Part shown: positions 33,881 to 42,669 of the stretch, in pieces
Numbering within the stretch: position 1 is the first letter of the stretch
Layout of the letters: each line of letters opens with the position of its first letter
Assembly: GCF_007680605.1 (NCBI RefSeq)
Contig: NZ_VEIO01000001.1
Coordinates: 2,671,276-2,735,275, forward strand
DNA: 64,000 bases
Reading direction: 5' to 3'
Origin: Paenibacillus xylanexedens
GTDB lineage: Bacteria; Bacillota; Bacilli; Paenibacillales; Paenibacillaceae
Translations under genes and position numbers: made by a program
Notes under the pieces: generated by a model
What the model was told of the DNA's origin: nothing
What the model saw: the letters and a program-made list of their open reading frames with translations, nothing else
The model's database searches: none

Positions 33881-34348
33881 ATGAGAAAATTAAGAAATTT
33901 AACAGCTTCCGTTGCGTTAGCTGCGGGATTAATGCTATTTGGTTCATCACCAGCATCTGCTGCCATAGGATGGGGTGACTCTTTTGAGACTGCGGAAGTC
34001 ATGTATTCAAGTGTAGCTCAAAACTCTTCATACAGTGCCACTGTACGACTGGATAGTATGAGTGATAATGACTTTTATGTTGTAGACAATACCAATGGCA
34101 CATCTGAAATTACTTATAGTGTTATAGCAACGCCACCAGCAAATTTTGATATTGTGATGGGTGTTATTAAAATGAATGCAAGCGGAGCGATTCTGTCCAT
34201 ACAGATGGATAATTGGAATGGACCTGGTTACGCTGAGGCTATCAGTTGGAACGCTAAACCTGGTGAAAAAGTTTACTTCAGAATTATGGATAACGGAATC
34301 AATAATTATAACGAACCTTATACGATTACATTTAAAAGAACCAGTTAA
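33881..34348 (+). CDS. Secreted protein with PPC-like beta domain
   Basis: 155 residues from the ATG with GAGGGAGG upstream; the ATG at 33848 lies before that site. A typical signal peptide (MRKLRNLTASVALAAGLMLF, then SSPASAA cleavage) precedes a domain with SFETAEVMYSSV, SDNDFYVVDN, PPANFDIVMGVI, EAISWNAKPGEKVYFRIMDN and YTITFKR. This pattern is close to the bacterial pre-peptidase C-terminal domain, which usually forms a beta sandwich at the end of exported enzymes; here it stands alone. The role may be surface or carbohydrate binding. Single gene with a terminator. Confidence 0.7.
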   Translation: MRKLRNLTASVALAAGLMLFGSSPASAAIGWGDSFETAEVMYSSVAQNSSYSATVRLDSMSDNDFYVVDNTNGTSEITYSVIATPPANFDIVMGVIKMNASGAILSIQMDNWNGPGYAEAISWNAKPGEKVYFRIMDNGINNYNEPYTITFKRTS

Positions 34349-34368
34349 TTGATTTGACTCTTACATTA

Positions 34369-34402
34369 AAGACTTCTCCACGGATGCGGAGAAGTCTTTT
34401 TT
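34369..34402 (+). terminator. Terminator after the secreted PPC-like gene
   Basis: GACTTCTCC...GGAGAAGTC followed by TTTTTT. Confidence 0.9.
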
Positions 34403-34470
34403 ATTCAATATCATTGTCTCTAAAGCTAATAAACTATATTCTTTCTGAATCGTATTTTTGTTTGGACATA

Positions 34471-34518
34471 AAAAAAGATCACACTCAACTTGTTTAACAA
34501 GTTAAATGTGATCTTTTC
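34471..34518 (-). terminator. Terminator of tRNA-Leu
   Basis: Minus strand AGATCACA...TGTGATCT with an inner AACTTGT/ACAAGTT stem and seven T's, a few bases after the tRNA. Confidence 0.85.
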
Positions 34519-34525
34519 TTTAATA

Positions 34526-34611
34526 TGCCGAGGACCGGGATCGAACCGGTACGGTAGTCACCTACCGCAGGATTTTAAGTCCTGTGCGTCTGCCAATTCC
34601 GCCACCCCGGC
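34526..34611 (-). tRNA. tRNA-Leu (anticodon TAA)
   Basis: 86 bases with the long variable arm of leucine tRNAs. Acceptor GCCGGGG pairs with CCTCGGC, the anticodon arm is CAGGA-CTTAAAA-TCCTG, the variable arm CGGTAGGTGACTACCG forms its own stem, and the T arm is ACCGG-TTCGATC-CCGGT. No encoded CCA. Confidence 0.95.
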
Positions 34612-34681
34612 GTATGTAATATTTTCTTGGCGACAAGAAATATCTTACCATGAATAAATTAATAATGCAACTCTTTTTCCT

Positions 34682-34725
34682 AAAAAAAATGAAACAGGCA
34701 CTGCAAGCGCTAGCTCACAGTGCCT
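34682..34725 (-). terminator. Terminator of the YflT-like gene
   Basis: Minus strand AGGCACTG...CAGTGCCT, then GTTTCATTTTTTTT. Confidence 0.7.
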
Positions 34726-34838
34726 AGAAAGTCCGAGTTGCGGTCCCGGACTTCCGATAAACCATCTATATTAAGGGAGGTGTGAGATAAGAATACCTCC
34801 CCAACATTAAAGGAACCTAAAATCAGCCTTAAATTAAA

Positions 34839-35288
34839 CTAAAAAAGCAAAATAGGCTTTACAATCTCGATTTGCTCCTCATTACACTCTACAAAAACCA
34901 GAATGTGACCCTGCAGTAGCCAGTCCTCATACTGACGTGCGTCTTCTTGCGGAATGCCTGCTTCTGTCAGCGTTAAGACCAGATCATCCGTCTCACTTCC
35001 GATCTCATTGCCAGCTAATCTTCGTACTGCTTTTCCGATAGATGCGGTCTGATCCATTCGTTTTCCGAGCCCGGCTAATATGCCTTTCAACGCTCCAAAC
35101 GCGCCATCCGTTCCGGCACCTTTTAACGGTTTGGGTAGCCCCGTCTTCTCGCTGATCATCTCCAAATCCAATTGCTCTTTGGCTACAGCCCCCATATATT
35201 GATCTTGGATGCCTTCCTTCTTTAAGGAATTTAACATTATAATCGCTTCGTGCTCCGAACGAGCAAGCCCAACAAACAGCTTCGTCAT
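34839..35288 (-). CDS. YflT/GSP17M-like general stress protein
   Basis: 149 residues behind GAGGAGGGG. Begins MTKLFVGLARSEHEAIIMLN with the KEGIQDQYMGAVAKE segment, then a Gly-rich GTDGAFGALKGILAGLGKR, and ends ILVFVECNEEQIEIVKPIL. This is the heat-induced stress YflT domain with the typical glycine-containing amphipathic middle. These small cytosolic proteins are induced by sigma-B-type stress in Bacillus; biochemical role unknown. Single gene. Confidence 0.8.
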   Translation of the reverse strand: MTKLFVGLARSEHEAIIMLNSLKKEGIQDQYMGAVAKEQLDLEMISEKTGLPKPLKGAGTDGAFGALKGILAGLGKRMDQTASIGKAVRRLAGNEIGSETDDLVLTLTEAGIPQEDARQYEDWLLQGHILVFVECNEEQIEIVKPILLF

Positions 35289-35502
35289 GAATTCCCCTCC
35301 TCTTCCTCATACTTTAATATAACCCTGTAGCTTATGATCAGTAACGTATTTCCATCCGCTAAGTCAATTCACCTAGAACAGCTTGATCATTTCTCTACTG
35401 GAAATCTATACCTAGTTCTGATAGACTAGATAAAGAAGACAAATTAACCATTGAAAACACAGTCATACGGATGAACATCTTATAAATCAGGAGCAATGAC
35501 TT

Positions 35503-35727
35503 ATGAAAAAAGAGGTAGAAATTGCCATTCGGCGCAATCAACAGATTATGGTTCGGAATACAAGCGGACAGACCGTAACCGGTTTTCCAGAACGCTCAGC
35601 AGACAGCTCTATTCTCTCCTTACGGACTGTACAGGGAAATGTGTGGATTCCGTTTGATGAAGTCGAACAAGTCACTCGCCTGTTAACCCTTCGCTCTCAC
35701 CATCTGGGTACGATGCAACTCGTGTAG
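35503..35727 (+). CDS. Small hypothetical protein with Sm/SH3-like pattern
   Basis: 74 residues with CAGGAGC upstream. Sequence MKKEVEIAIRRNQQIMVRNT, GQTVTGFPERSADSSILSLR and GNVWIPFDEVEQVTRLL alternates polar and hydrophobic residues as in a five-stranded barrel; 'VWIPFDEVEQV' is the usual closing strand of such Sm-like small proteins. No catalytic residues. It has its own downstream terminator. Function unknown. Confidence 0.6.
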   Translation: MKKEVEIAIRRNQQIMVRNTSGQTVTGFPERSADSSILSLRTVQGNVWIPFDEVEQVTRLLTLRSHHLGTMQLV

Positions 35728-35860
35728 ACACTTTTCAGCAAGCATATTCAATCCAGTTACTCTCATTACAAGAGAACTTAGACACACGCTAATAGATAAA
35801 GATAGACTGTAGATGAGAAATTTTGATGTCCTATGTCCTACTACAGTCAACTTATAGTTA

Positions 35861-35890
35861 AAAACCAGACGCCTCCAACGTCTGGTTTTT
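35861..35890 (+). terminator. Bidirectional terminator between 35503 gene and nucB
   Basis: AAAACCAGACG...CGTCTGGTTTTT; symmetric A and T tracts allow use from both sides. Confidence 0.9.
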
Positions 35891-35964
35891 CTTATGATGC
35901 CTTTTTATATCTCCCCTAGGCAAAAAACACTTTGAATCCTTCCATTGCTGCAACATGTATCGGA

Positions 35965-36447
35965 TTACTTCACAACAAATTTGACGCGCGTACCATCCGG
36001 ATATGTACTTAGTTGATTGCCCACCCATGAGCCTGCACCGCGATTATCTTTTGGCGTAATGTACTGGATATCCGCATTTTTACCGCCTTCTGCACACATT
36101 GCCATAGGCCACTCATCCCGATCCTTGCCTTTTTTGACCGGCACACCTTTCAGCGACAGTTCCCTGTTCTCTTCAGCGCCTTTCCGGTCAATCGTACAGA
36201 CATCGGAATGCCCCGCTTGAATCGCCTTTCGGATATGGTTTGCTGTTTCGGGATACCGCTCTGCGGGAAAAGTAATCGTATGATCTACACTCTTATCGGT
36301 TGTTTTGAACGGCGACGGGATGTCCAGCGGCCACTCTCCTCCAGCCAAGGCGTATAAAGCAATCACGATGGCACCTACTAATGTCAATAGTTTGCTTTTG
36401 AATCCCCGGCTTCCTCTCTTGCTTCTTCTGCTGCGTCTCTTACTCAT
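35965..36447 (-). CDS. nucB: NucB-type sporulation-associated extracellular DNase
   Basis: 160 residues from the ATG with GGGGGAGG upstream (the frame to 36513 is unnecessary). A very basic start [15 protein letters not shown] precedes one hydrophobic export/anchor helix. The catalytic region matches B. subtilis NucB closely: [49 protein letters not shown] with the metal-binding Asp/Glu, and [14 protein letters not shown]. It nicks or degrades extracellular DNA, for instance of lysed mother cells or biofilm. The long Arg-rich N-terminus is unusual and may change export or binding. Confidence 0.9.
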   Translation of the reverse strand: MSKRRSRRSKRGSRGFKSKLLTLVGAIVIALYALAGGEWPLDIPSPFKTTDKSVDHTITFPAERYPETANHIRKAIQAGHSDVCTIDRKGAEENRELSLKGVPVKKGKDRDEWPMAMCAEGGKNADIQYITPKDNRGAGSWVGNQLSTYPDGTRVKFVVK

Positions 36448-36538
36448 GATGTGCCTCCCCCATGTAACACTAACATCCATAGCATTATACCAGAACGCCA
36501 GTTCGCAAAACAATCCATTTCACATAATTATTCAACAT

Positions 36539-36564
36539 AAAAAACAGCCGGATTCATCCGGCTG
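36539..36564 (-). terminator. Terminator of the LOV histidine kinase
   Basis: Minus strand AGCCGGAT-GA-ATCCGGCT followed by GTTTTTTATG. Confidence 0.9.
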
Positions 36565-36578
36565 CTCTCTGCACTATC

Positions 36579-37727
36579 TTATCCTGCGTTAAAAATACTC
36601 TGTGTACTTAGAAAAGGCACGGTCACTTGAAACTCGGTTCCTTTTCCTTCAGCACTATCTACAGTAATAGTACCGTTCATTAATTCTAATAGTTCTTTGC
36701 AGATTGTTAATCCGAGCCCACTGCCTCCGAACCTTCTTGCATGTGAAATATCAGATTGCGTAAAGGCATCAAACAGTTGGTCCATCTGATGAGCCGGAAT
36801 GCCGATCCCTGTGTCACGTACAGAGAAAGCCAACATGGTCATCTCATGCGATTGCTGCTTGACATCCACGAGAAGCTGCACTTCTCCTTGCTCCGTAAAT
36901 TTAATGGCATTGCTCAGCAAATTATCCAGCACCTGTCGTAGCCTCAATGGATCGCCCCAGAGCACATCAGGAACATTCAAATCAGCATGGCAAACGAAAC
37001 GAATTTGTTTATTGTTGGCTGCCACCTCATGCGTCTTCACAATTTGCTGAATCAGCTTCAATGGCTGGAATTCAATATGCTCCACTCCCATTTTGCCTCT
37101 GCCCAGCTTCGCCATATCCAAACTGTTGTTTACGATATTCAGGAGCGCCTCTCCGGATTGACGTGCCAGATCCAGGTATTCTTTTTGCTCTTCGGTAACA
37201 TCGCCCATTCCCGCAAGCTCGATCATGCCCATGATACCGTTTAACGGTGTACGAAGCTCATGATTCAACTTGCCGATGAACTCCAGCTGCCCTCTGCTTG
37301 TTTTCTCAGCCATAGACGCTGCCGTCTTCAGTTGCTGCTCCGCATATTTCCGTTCAGAGATGTCATATTGAATACCGACAAAATAAATACACTCACCGGA
37401 TTCATTGAAAATGGGATCGATATTCAGCTCATTCCAGAATTTCTGGCCACTTTTGGTATAGTTTAAAATGTCAACCTTAATGGATTGTTGTTGACTTATT
37501 GCTTCCCGGATGCGTGAAACGGTTTCGGGATCTGTATCTGTCCCCTGTAAAAATCGGCAATTCCGTCCGATCGACTCTTCGTACGTATAGCCGGTTAACC
37601 AGGTAAAATGTTCGTTAACATACATGAGCGGAAGCTCAGGCGAGGTAGCGTCAACTACCGTAACGGAGGATTTTAATTTCGAGATAATAAATTCCCATTG
37701 CATGGGAAGTTGATTATATAAACTCAT
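36579..37727 (-). CDS. LOV-domain hybrid sensor: PAS/LOV plus histidine kinase
   Basis: 382 residues behind GGGGGAG. Residues about 15-130 are a LOV domain: VNEHFTWLTGYTYEESIGRN then NCRFLQGTDTD, where the Cys is the residue that forms the flavin adduct under blue light, followed by LNYTKSGQKFWNELNIDPIF and YFVGIQYDISERK. HisKA follows with NHELRTPLNGIMG (phospho-His near 156), and the ATPase domain with DNLLSNAIKFTEQG (N box), VRDTGIGIPA and GGSGLGLTI. No membrane helix, so cytosolic. No response regulator gene is adjacent. A blue-light-sensing kinase is likely; flavin binding is inferred from motif. Confidence 0.9.
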   Translation of the reverse strand: MSLYNQLPMQWEFIISKLKSSVTVVDATSPELPLMYVNEHFTWLTGYTYEESIGRNCRFLQGTDTDPETVSRIREAISQQQSIKVDILNYTKSGQKFWNELNIDPIFNESGECIYFVGIQYDISERKYAEQQLKTAASMAEKTSRGQLEFIGKLNHELRTPLNGIMGMIELAGMGDVTEEQKEYLDLARQSGEALLNIVNNSLDMAKLGRGKMGVEHIEFQPLKLIQQIVKTHEVAANNKQIRFVCHADLNVPDVLWGDPLRLRQVLDNLLSNAIKFTEQGEVQLLVDVKQQSHEMTMLAFSVRDTGIGIPAHQMDQLFDAFTQSDISHARRFGGSGLGLTICKELLELMNGTITVDSAEGKGTEFQVTVPFLSTQSIFNAG

Positions 37728-38006
37728 GCCTGTGTCTCCCCCATCTCACATCCTTAACTCCAGATGGTATGTGTTGATATTAAACAATCTATTTTATTGT
37801 ACCACAGTTATTCAAACAATGTAGTTCTTGGGTAATAGTTCTTAATCATATCAATCTTTATCCATTCACTATAACCTGCCTATACTCAGAAACACATAGA
37901 TAAAGTTTATTCATCATCGTCCGTATGCCGATTGTCTACATTTTTTCCAGGCGCAGACCTTAAAAGGCGGGGCCGTTAATGGCCCGACGAGGAAGGAAGA
38001 TCGACG

Positions 38007-38195
38007 ATGAAAACTCTCTTTTTTATATTTATGGTGTTGTGTATCATCAATCTGTGTTTCCCTAAATTTGGCTGGTATCTTCGTTATGGCTGGATTGTGC
38101 AAGGTGAGACGGAACCCAGCAAATCTTACATGAATATGGTGCGAATGTCTAGTCTGTTTATGTTGCTTGCTGCATTTACTCTTGCTATGGCGTAA
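38007..38195 (+). CDS. Two-helix small membrane protein (DUF6199-like)
   Basis: 62 residues with GAGGAAGGA upstream. Hydrophobic start MKTLFFIFMVLCIINLCFP, then WYLRYGWIVQGETEPSKSYM and a second helix SSLFMLLAAFTLAMA. The 'W.lryGW.v.ge.ePS..Y' loop between two helices is that of a small family I recall as DUF6199. Function unknown. The leader before it carries a small GGGCC/GGCCC hairpin. Confidence 0.7.
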   Translation: MKTLFFIFMVLCIINLCFPKFGWYLRYGWIVQGETEPSKSYMNMVRMSSLFMLLAAFTLAMA

Positions 38196-38214
38196 TACAA
38201 CAATAAATTTGTAA

Positions 38215-38247
38215 AAAGACCAGTTGCCTCCTGCGTAGCTGGTTTTT
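38215..38247 (+). terminator. Terminator after the 38007 gene
   Basis: ACCAG...CTGGT with a partly paired loop, then TTTT. Confidence 0.65.
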
Positions 38248-38351
38248 CGTATTGCACTGACGGGAATATGATAACTTTGTTTGTGGTGTTACTGTAGCAT
38301 GCACCGTAAGATAAATATATAGATGTATCGTTGCAGAAAGGACACAATGGT

Positions 38352-38966
38352 ATGAACATCGCATTTTATCCATTCTGGGCTGCCAGAACACTGCTCACGC
38401 TTATACAAGTGATCTCAATCACAACCTTGACCTGCCTGATCTACAGACAAACGGAATCGATTGGATATGCATTGTTACTCCTGTGCGTTTACCTGATAGC
38501 TTATGCGGCAGCAAAATTCACATTCCATAAGTTGGTGAAACACTGTATGTTTTCGAGACTCCTGATCGGTATTCCTGTGACCAAAACCTTGTTGCTCATC
38601 GGCATCGCGTCCTCTCTTCCCTACCTGAGATTACTTATTGCAGTTGTGTTTATGGGGGCCGCACTTCTCGCTATATTCAACTGCTGGGAAGCATTGGTTC
38701 TGAAGAAACTCCAGTCAAGACTGATGAGAGGCGAAGATATAGCTAAGGCGAGCAGCCTGCTCTCATTTTCAAATTATACGGTGGCTGGTATTGGACTCGT
38801 CATGACGATCATCGCGATCCTGTATTTAGGGCGAGCACAGGTACTTTGGGCGGCTGTGGCCCTTTCACTCGCTGCACTCGCTCTTATCGTAACCGTTCAT
38901 CACTTAACCCATAAACTCTCCAGTACTTCGATAAGTCTGGATACCAGACGACCTTTGCATAAATAA
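38352..38966 (+). CDS. Membrane protein resembling the N-terminal half of an MFS transporter
   Basis: 204 residues from the ATG with GAAAGGA upstream. Six hydrophobic segments: about 12-30, 36-55, 72-90 (IGIPVTKTLLLIGIASSLPY), 95-115, 145-165 and 170-190. A loop LQSRLMRGEDIAKASSLLSF sits between helices four and five, as in the first half of drug-efflux MFS proteins of the macrolide-export kind. A complete MFS carrier has 12 helices, so this is either half of a split or truncated carrier or a separate six-helix family. The next downstream gene is on the other strand, so no second half follows. Confidence 0.6.
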   Translation: MNIAFYPFWAARTLLTLIQVISITTLTCLIYRQTESIGYALLLLCVYLIAYAAAKFTFHKLVKHCMFSRLLIGIPVTKTLLLIGIASSLPYLRLLIAVVFMGAALLAIFNCWEALVLKKLQSRLMRGEDIAKASSLLSFSNYTVAGIGLVMTIIAILYLGRAQVLWAAVALSLAALALIVTVHHLTHKLSSTSISLDTRRPLHK

Positions 38967-38999
38967 AAAAAGACGAGCATGGTCAAAACTGCTCGTCTT
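38965..38999 (-). terminator. Terminator at the convergent end of the 38352 and DUF1904 genes
   Basis: AGACGAGCA...TGCTCGTCT with T7 on the minus strand, so mainly for the DUF1904 gene; may also stop plus-strand transcripts. Confidence 0.8.
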
Positions 39000-39086
39000 A
39001 GGTTACCAGGCTGCTTCTCTTCAAGCAGCTTATTCGTTTTTCTTTTTCCGAAACGGATCCTGAATTTCTCACATCTCACCCGCTGT

Positions 39087-39416
39087 CTAATCCAATTGGT
39101 AATCTGTTAGCGGCTTGCCTTTCTTATAATACAAATTAGGGGATAATATATTGAAAAAAATATGCACATCCGGAAGTTCAGCCTTCTCTAGAATAGACTG
39201 CATAGACGCTGCAATTCGATCATGTATTTCCTGATCACGCTGAAACATCAAAATCTCTATGGACGCCGGGGATGGCGTTAGAGCTTGTACATCATGGCGT
39301 TCTGCTTTCATTCGTTCCTGCGGAATATGAGTAATTAAGGACATTTGTTCGGTAATTTGAGGCACAACTTCCTCCAGTTTAGAACCCGTAAATCCTTTAA
39401 ATCGTATAAACGGCAT
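39087..39416 (-). CDS. DUF1904-family protein
   Basis: 109 residues: MPFIRFKGFTGSKLEEVVPQ, then ITEQMSLITHIPQERMKAE and IEILMFQRDQEIHDRIAASM, ending VHIFFNILSPNLYYKKGKPL. The initiator Met-Pro and layout resemble tautomerase-like folds and the DUF1904 family in Firmicutes. If Pro2 is exposed after Met removal it could act as a tautomerase base, but this is speculation. Cytosolic, single gene. Confidence 0.75.
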   Translation of the reverse strand: MPFIRFKGFTGSKLEEVVPQITEQMSLITHIPQERMKAERHDVQALTPSPASIEILMFQRDQEIHDRIAASMQSILEKAELPDVHIFFNILSPNLYYKKGKPLTDYQLD

Positions 39417-39525
39417 TGCGATCCCTTCAATCTCTGTTAGTAGTCTCCTTATGTGATTTTAAGCACATTGTTTTCACTTGTCAAATGTCATTCAGGTTAT
39501 AATCTGCACTAGAAACAGGTGCAAA

Positions 39526-39549
39526 GCCCCACCAAAGTCTTGGTGGAGC
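39526..39549 (-). terminator. Hairpin after the second YjcZ-family gene
   Basis: Minus strand CTCCACCAA-GAC-TTTGGTGGGG followed by CTTTGC; good stem, weak T tract. Confidence 0.55.
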
Positions 39550-39571
39550 TGATGCGCGCCTGACCGTTATC

Positions 39572-39694
39572 TTACAGCCAGAAAGATTTTGTGATGATGA
39601 CGAGCAAAATGAAGAGAACAAGGATTGCGCTAGTCGAAGTCCACGCTCCGCCGAATCCACCAACATTGCCACAACCGTATCCAACATGACTCAT
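39572..39694 (-). CDS. YjcZ-family sporulation membrane peptide (second copy)
   Basis: 40 residues from the ATG with AAAGGAGG upstream. MSHVGYGCGNVGGFGGAW head, then TSTSAILVLFILLVIITKSF, almost identical in its membrane part to the peptide at 25403-25531. Both have the Gly/Cys head and single helix of the YjcZ family. Expected to be a small spore- or forespore-associated membrane peptide. Confidence 0.85.
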   Translation of the reverse strand: MSHVGYGCGNVGGFGGAWTSTSAILVLFILLVIITKSFWL

Positions 39695-39917
39695 TTGATT
39701 GGCCTCCTTTGAATTTCAAGGTATGCCATAACATATGCGTATTTCCCTCCAGTGACCGGGCGAATGTCCAAGTCTCATGGCCCAATCCTTGGAAGTGTAT
39801 CATCGTCAATGATAACGGCTTTCCTGTTGGGCATGTGCGTTGACTCTGGAATAAAGGCCGAATCACACTCATAGGTTCAGTTATGGCTTGGCCTATAGTC
39901 CTAAATGTCTTATGTAA

Positions 39918-40103
39918 CTAGCCTTTAATTCCTTCGATTTGATCAAAAATGGCTTGTCCATCATAACTAAAGTCTCGATCCCGATCCATATCTTTTTTAA
40001 TTGAGATAAGATCGCTCATACTGTTGCTATTTCCACTGAGAATGCTAAGAGCCCCTACAAGCCATAACAACGGAAACAACAAAATAGATAGGCCTTTTCT
40101 CAT
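39918..40103 (-). CDS. Small exported peptide of unknown function
   Basis: 61 residues with GGGGAAGGGAG upstream. A signal-like start MRKGLSILLFPLLWLVGALS is followed by a short charged region KKDMDRDRDFSYDGQAIFDQ. No Cys lipobox is seen. The mature part would be about 38 residues. No family recognised; the strong ribosome site and intact frame support it as a gene. Confidence 0.5.
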   Translation of the reverse strand: MRKGLSILLFPLLWLVGALSILSGNSNSMSDLISIKKDMDRDRDFSYDGQAIFDQIEGIKG

Positions 40104-40231
40104 TGCTCTCCCTTCCCCTCTCTAATCATTACTTAAATTTGGAATTAATTCCTTTTAGTAATACGTAAACAATTGGATAAGGGTTTCATTTTAATGGAAT
40201 TCAACTAATATAGTTGGTTGTGAAATGGAAT

Positions 40232-41803
40232 TCATTCTAAACCGTCCAGAAGTGCCGCAGCCTCCTCATGGTCCGGATCTATTTGAATTACACGGCGAGC
40301 GTAGACAAGCGCTTCCTGTTCCAGTTCCAACTCATAACAACACACAGCCAAGTCATACAATACCGCTATCTGTTGTGCATCAGATTCAGCAATTAGCGCG
40401 TCCGGGTCCCCAGTCAGTAATTCCTCCAGGAATATTTTGGCCTCTTCGTACATGAACATCTCCAACAATAACTGACCTGATACGAGTGCAACCTGATTCC
40501 GGTATTCCATGGCATAATAGGAGGACCACATCCGTCTGATGCCTGCTTGAAGGTCGAACATCTCCTCATCGCTCGCATCCGCCAAAAGATCTTTGAAACG
40601 AGGGAATGCAACCATCAGAAACTCGGCATCATACCCGCCCAATCGCCAAAAAGCCAGAAGCTGTTTCAGCTCCATCTGTTCTACCTTAAGTTCTGCCCAT
40701 TCTTTTAAACTAAAGAAATCGTCTGGACCAAATCGTTCCACAAAGCGATGATAAGCCAGCCTTGTATTTACGTAACGGTTTGGCTCTTCCAGCATTAAAA
40801 TCATGCCAACGTTCAGATCCTTATAATGATGTGCCGTAAAATACGTTGAGGCACCCTGCTGTTCCATTACAACCTTGATTGCATGATAATTGGCAGACAA
40901 CGAAAAACTGCCATGAAACGCAAATTCAGGCGGCTCTGCATATTTCCAATAATCCAGCCGATGATCCCCTTTATCCGCCGTAATTAACACATAACCCGAC
41001 CGGGAAAGCTTGCTTAATCGTTCGAGACAGCCTAGTCCTGTAGAGGGAAGCAGAATATGCGAATCTTCTAGCTCAGCACGGTACAGCGAGATCAGCTCGG
41101 CGTATGGGTAGGTCTCTTCCATATACTCGGGTGCGGCACGATAGTTATATTTCAATGTCATATTTTCCAGGATCTCGTCAGGTTTCTGTTCCGCTACATG
41201 CTGTGGAAGTTCTACAAGCAGATCACACTCAAACACTTGCCCCTCCCCGATGTAAATCAAGTCTTGCGGAATGCTATCGAAGAAGTAATTGGCAATGAGT
41301 AGCAACGGTTGTTGCAGATCCCCTTGCCTTATTGTTTTTTCGGACATAACCAGATTCAGTACAGTATCGTGCACCGCATCAAAACGTGCAAAATCCAGTA
41401 CTCCTTGCTGTATGTATGTTTGCATCGAAGGATGCTCTTTCCAGGCCGACACATTCTCCATAGCCAGGTCTGTCATCACATAACGGAAAGGCGGTAGCTC
41501 CGTGCCCGCAATTTCCTTCAATACACACAGCTTGTTGAGCACCTGATGAGCCAGTCTGCCCGCTCCTGCGCCAAGTTCAACGATGGTAACCATCTCATGC
41601 TGTTCACCTTTGGTCGCCAAATCCTGCAAAAAGCTAAATATCATTTCAGCATAGGCTGTTGCAATAAACGGATTACTCGTTATATATTGTGGTACCTGGT
41701 GATTCTCCCAAGCCTCCAGTCCCATCTGTTCATAATACGATCTCTGCCAATCCCAAACCGGCGCTTCACTAAACCGGACATACCGGCCTTCGTTCTTCAT
41801 CAT
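40232..41803 (-). CDS. MidA/NDUFAF7-like SAM-dependent methyltransferase with C-terminal TPR-like tail
   Basis: 523 residues, started at the ATG giving MMKNEGRYVRFSEAPVWDWQ; the frame track begins at a TTG four codons earlier. Near residue 75 is the SAM-binding loop VTIVELGAGAGRLAHQVL, followed by ANYFFDSIPQDLIYIGEG and the FHGSFSLSANYHAIK region typical of the MidA/NDUFAF7 methyltransferase fold, known in mitochondria to methylate an arginine of complex I. The last 110 residues (FMYEEAKIFLEELLTGDPDA, LYDLAVCCYELELEQEALVY) are two TPR-like helical hairpins, an addition not found in NDUFAF7. The substrate here is unknown. Confidence 0.75.
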   Translation of the reverse strand: MMKNEGRYVRFSEAPVWDWQRSYYEQMGLEAWENHQVPQYITSNPFIATAYAEMIFSFLQDLATKGEQHEMVTIVELGAGAGRLAHQVLNKLCVLKEIAGTELPPFRYVMTDLAMENVSAWKEHPSMQTYIQQGVLDFARFDAVHDTVLNLVMSEKTIRQGDLQQPLLLIANYFFDSIPQDLIYIGEGQVFECDLLVELPQHVAEQKPDEILENMTLKYNYRAAPEYMEETYPYAELISLYRAELEDSHILLPSTGLGCLERLSKLSRSGYVLITADKGDHRLDYWKYAEPPEFAFHGSFSLSANYHAIKVVMEQQGASTYFTAHHYKDLNVGMILMLEEPNRYVNTRLAYHRFVERFGPDDFFSLKEWAELKVEQMELKQLLAFWRLGGYDAEFLMVAFPRFKDLLADASDEEMFDLQAGIRRMWSSYYAMEYRNQVALVSGQLLLEMFMYEEAKIFLEELLTGDPDALIAESDAQQIAVLYDLAVCCYELELEQEALVYARRVIQIDPDHEEAAALLDGLE

Positions 41804-41953
41804 CACTTGTATCAAACTCGCTTTCTATCTATTTGTTAGGACCAAGTCATCTGATTCTATGAAAAAAAACTATTATATCATATCCTTCTGATTCTACTTT
41901 CTATACTCTGTTCATTCTTCCCCGAATACCTATCCACATTCACACCGCACTTG

Positions 41954-41983
41954 CAAAAAAGCCTGCTTCACATGGAAACAGGC
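41954..41983 (-). terminator. Terminator after the 42076 gene
   Basis: Minus strand GCCTG(TTTC...GAAG)CAGGC, then TTTTTTGC. Confidence 0.75.
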
Positions 41984-42075
41984 ACAACGCCTATAAGATG
42001 AATATCTATAAACTCTGCAACAACTCAAAAAACAGATTAAACTCGCATCTATGTTGCTAACAAGCGAGTAACTGT

Positions 42076-42501
42076 TTAGTCCGAGTACAAGACACCGTCG
42101 AAGTTCTCTGGACCTACACGAACGGTACCCAGCAGGTTCGTGCTGATAAAAGCCGTATACGTTAATTGTGGTGTAATTGGCGGGTTAAAATCGTCCGCAG
42201 AGAATGTGATGACTTGTGGTGCCAGAACGCTCAAGTTAAATGTGGACGTTGCAGAATAAATGACAGGATCTGTTGAGACGGTTCCCCGAACTACCGTGAT
42301 CGTCACACCAACGAGTGCCAAAGGAAGTTGCAACGAAACGGTTCCTTTGAATTGAACCCGGGGGTTCGCACCGATTGTGGCTGTTGTCACCAATCCAATC
42401 TGCCCAAACAACTGGGGTGTGTTAATAACAAGAATTGGTATGGCGATGGAGTTAGCCAAACTCGCATTTTGCGAGGTTCTTGCATCAATTAACTGAGTCA
42501 T
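42076..42501 (-). CDS. All-beta hypothetical protein, possibly spore-surface
   Basis: 141 residues with ATAGGAGG upstream. No signal peptide. After MTQLIDARTSQNASLANSIA the sequence is repetitive beta: TVSLQLPLALVGVTITVVRG, YSATSTFNLSVLAPQVITFS, TPQLTYTAFISTNLLGTVRV and a tail GPENFDGVLYSD. The composition (Thr/Val/Leu/Asn, nearly no Lys or Cys) resembles the jelly-roll tips of exosporium or spore glycoproteins, but no family is recognised. Spore surface location is only an inference from composition. Confidence 0.6.
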   Translation of the reverse strand: MTQLIDARTSQNASLANSIAIPILVINTPQLFGQIGLVTTATIGANPRVQFKGTVSLQLPLALVGVTITVVRGTVSTDPVIYSATSTFNLSVLAPQVITFSADDFNPPITPQLTYTAFISTNLLGTVRVGPENFDGVLYSD

Positions 42502-42669
42502 GAAATCTACCTCCTATAGGTGGGAATGAGATAGTATATGCGAGAATGATCATCTGGCATGGACATCCATCCCCTTACTTGAAAAAAGTTAAAGTCCACT
42601 AGGTGAAAGGTAGAGTTTTCATGTCTTTTTCCGTTATTATGCAAACTATGGGTTGATTACTATAACCTA

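Noticed and set aside
37900-38006. Possible riboswitch before the DUF6199-like gene
   Set aside because: A GGGCC/GGCCC hairpin is present, but I could not match any known riboswitch core and no terminator or sequestering stem is seen.
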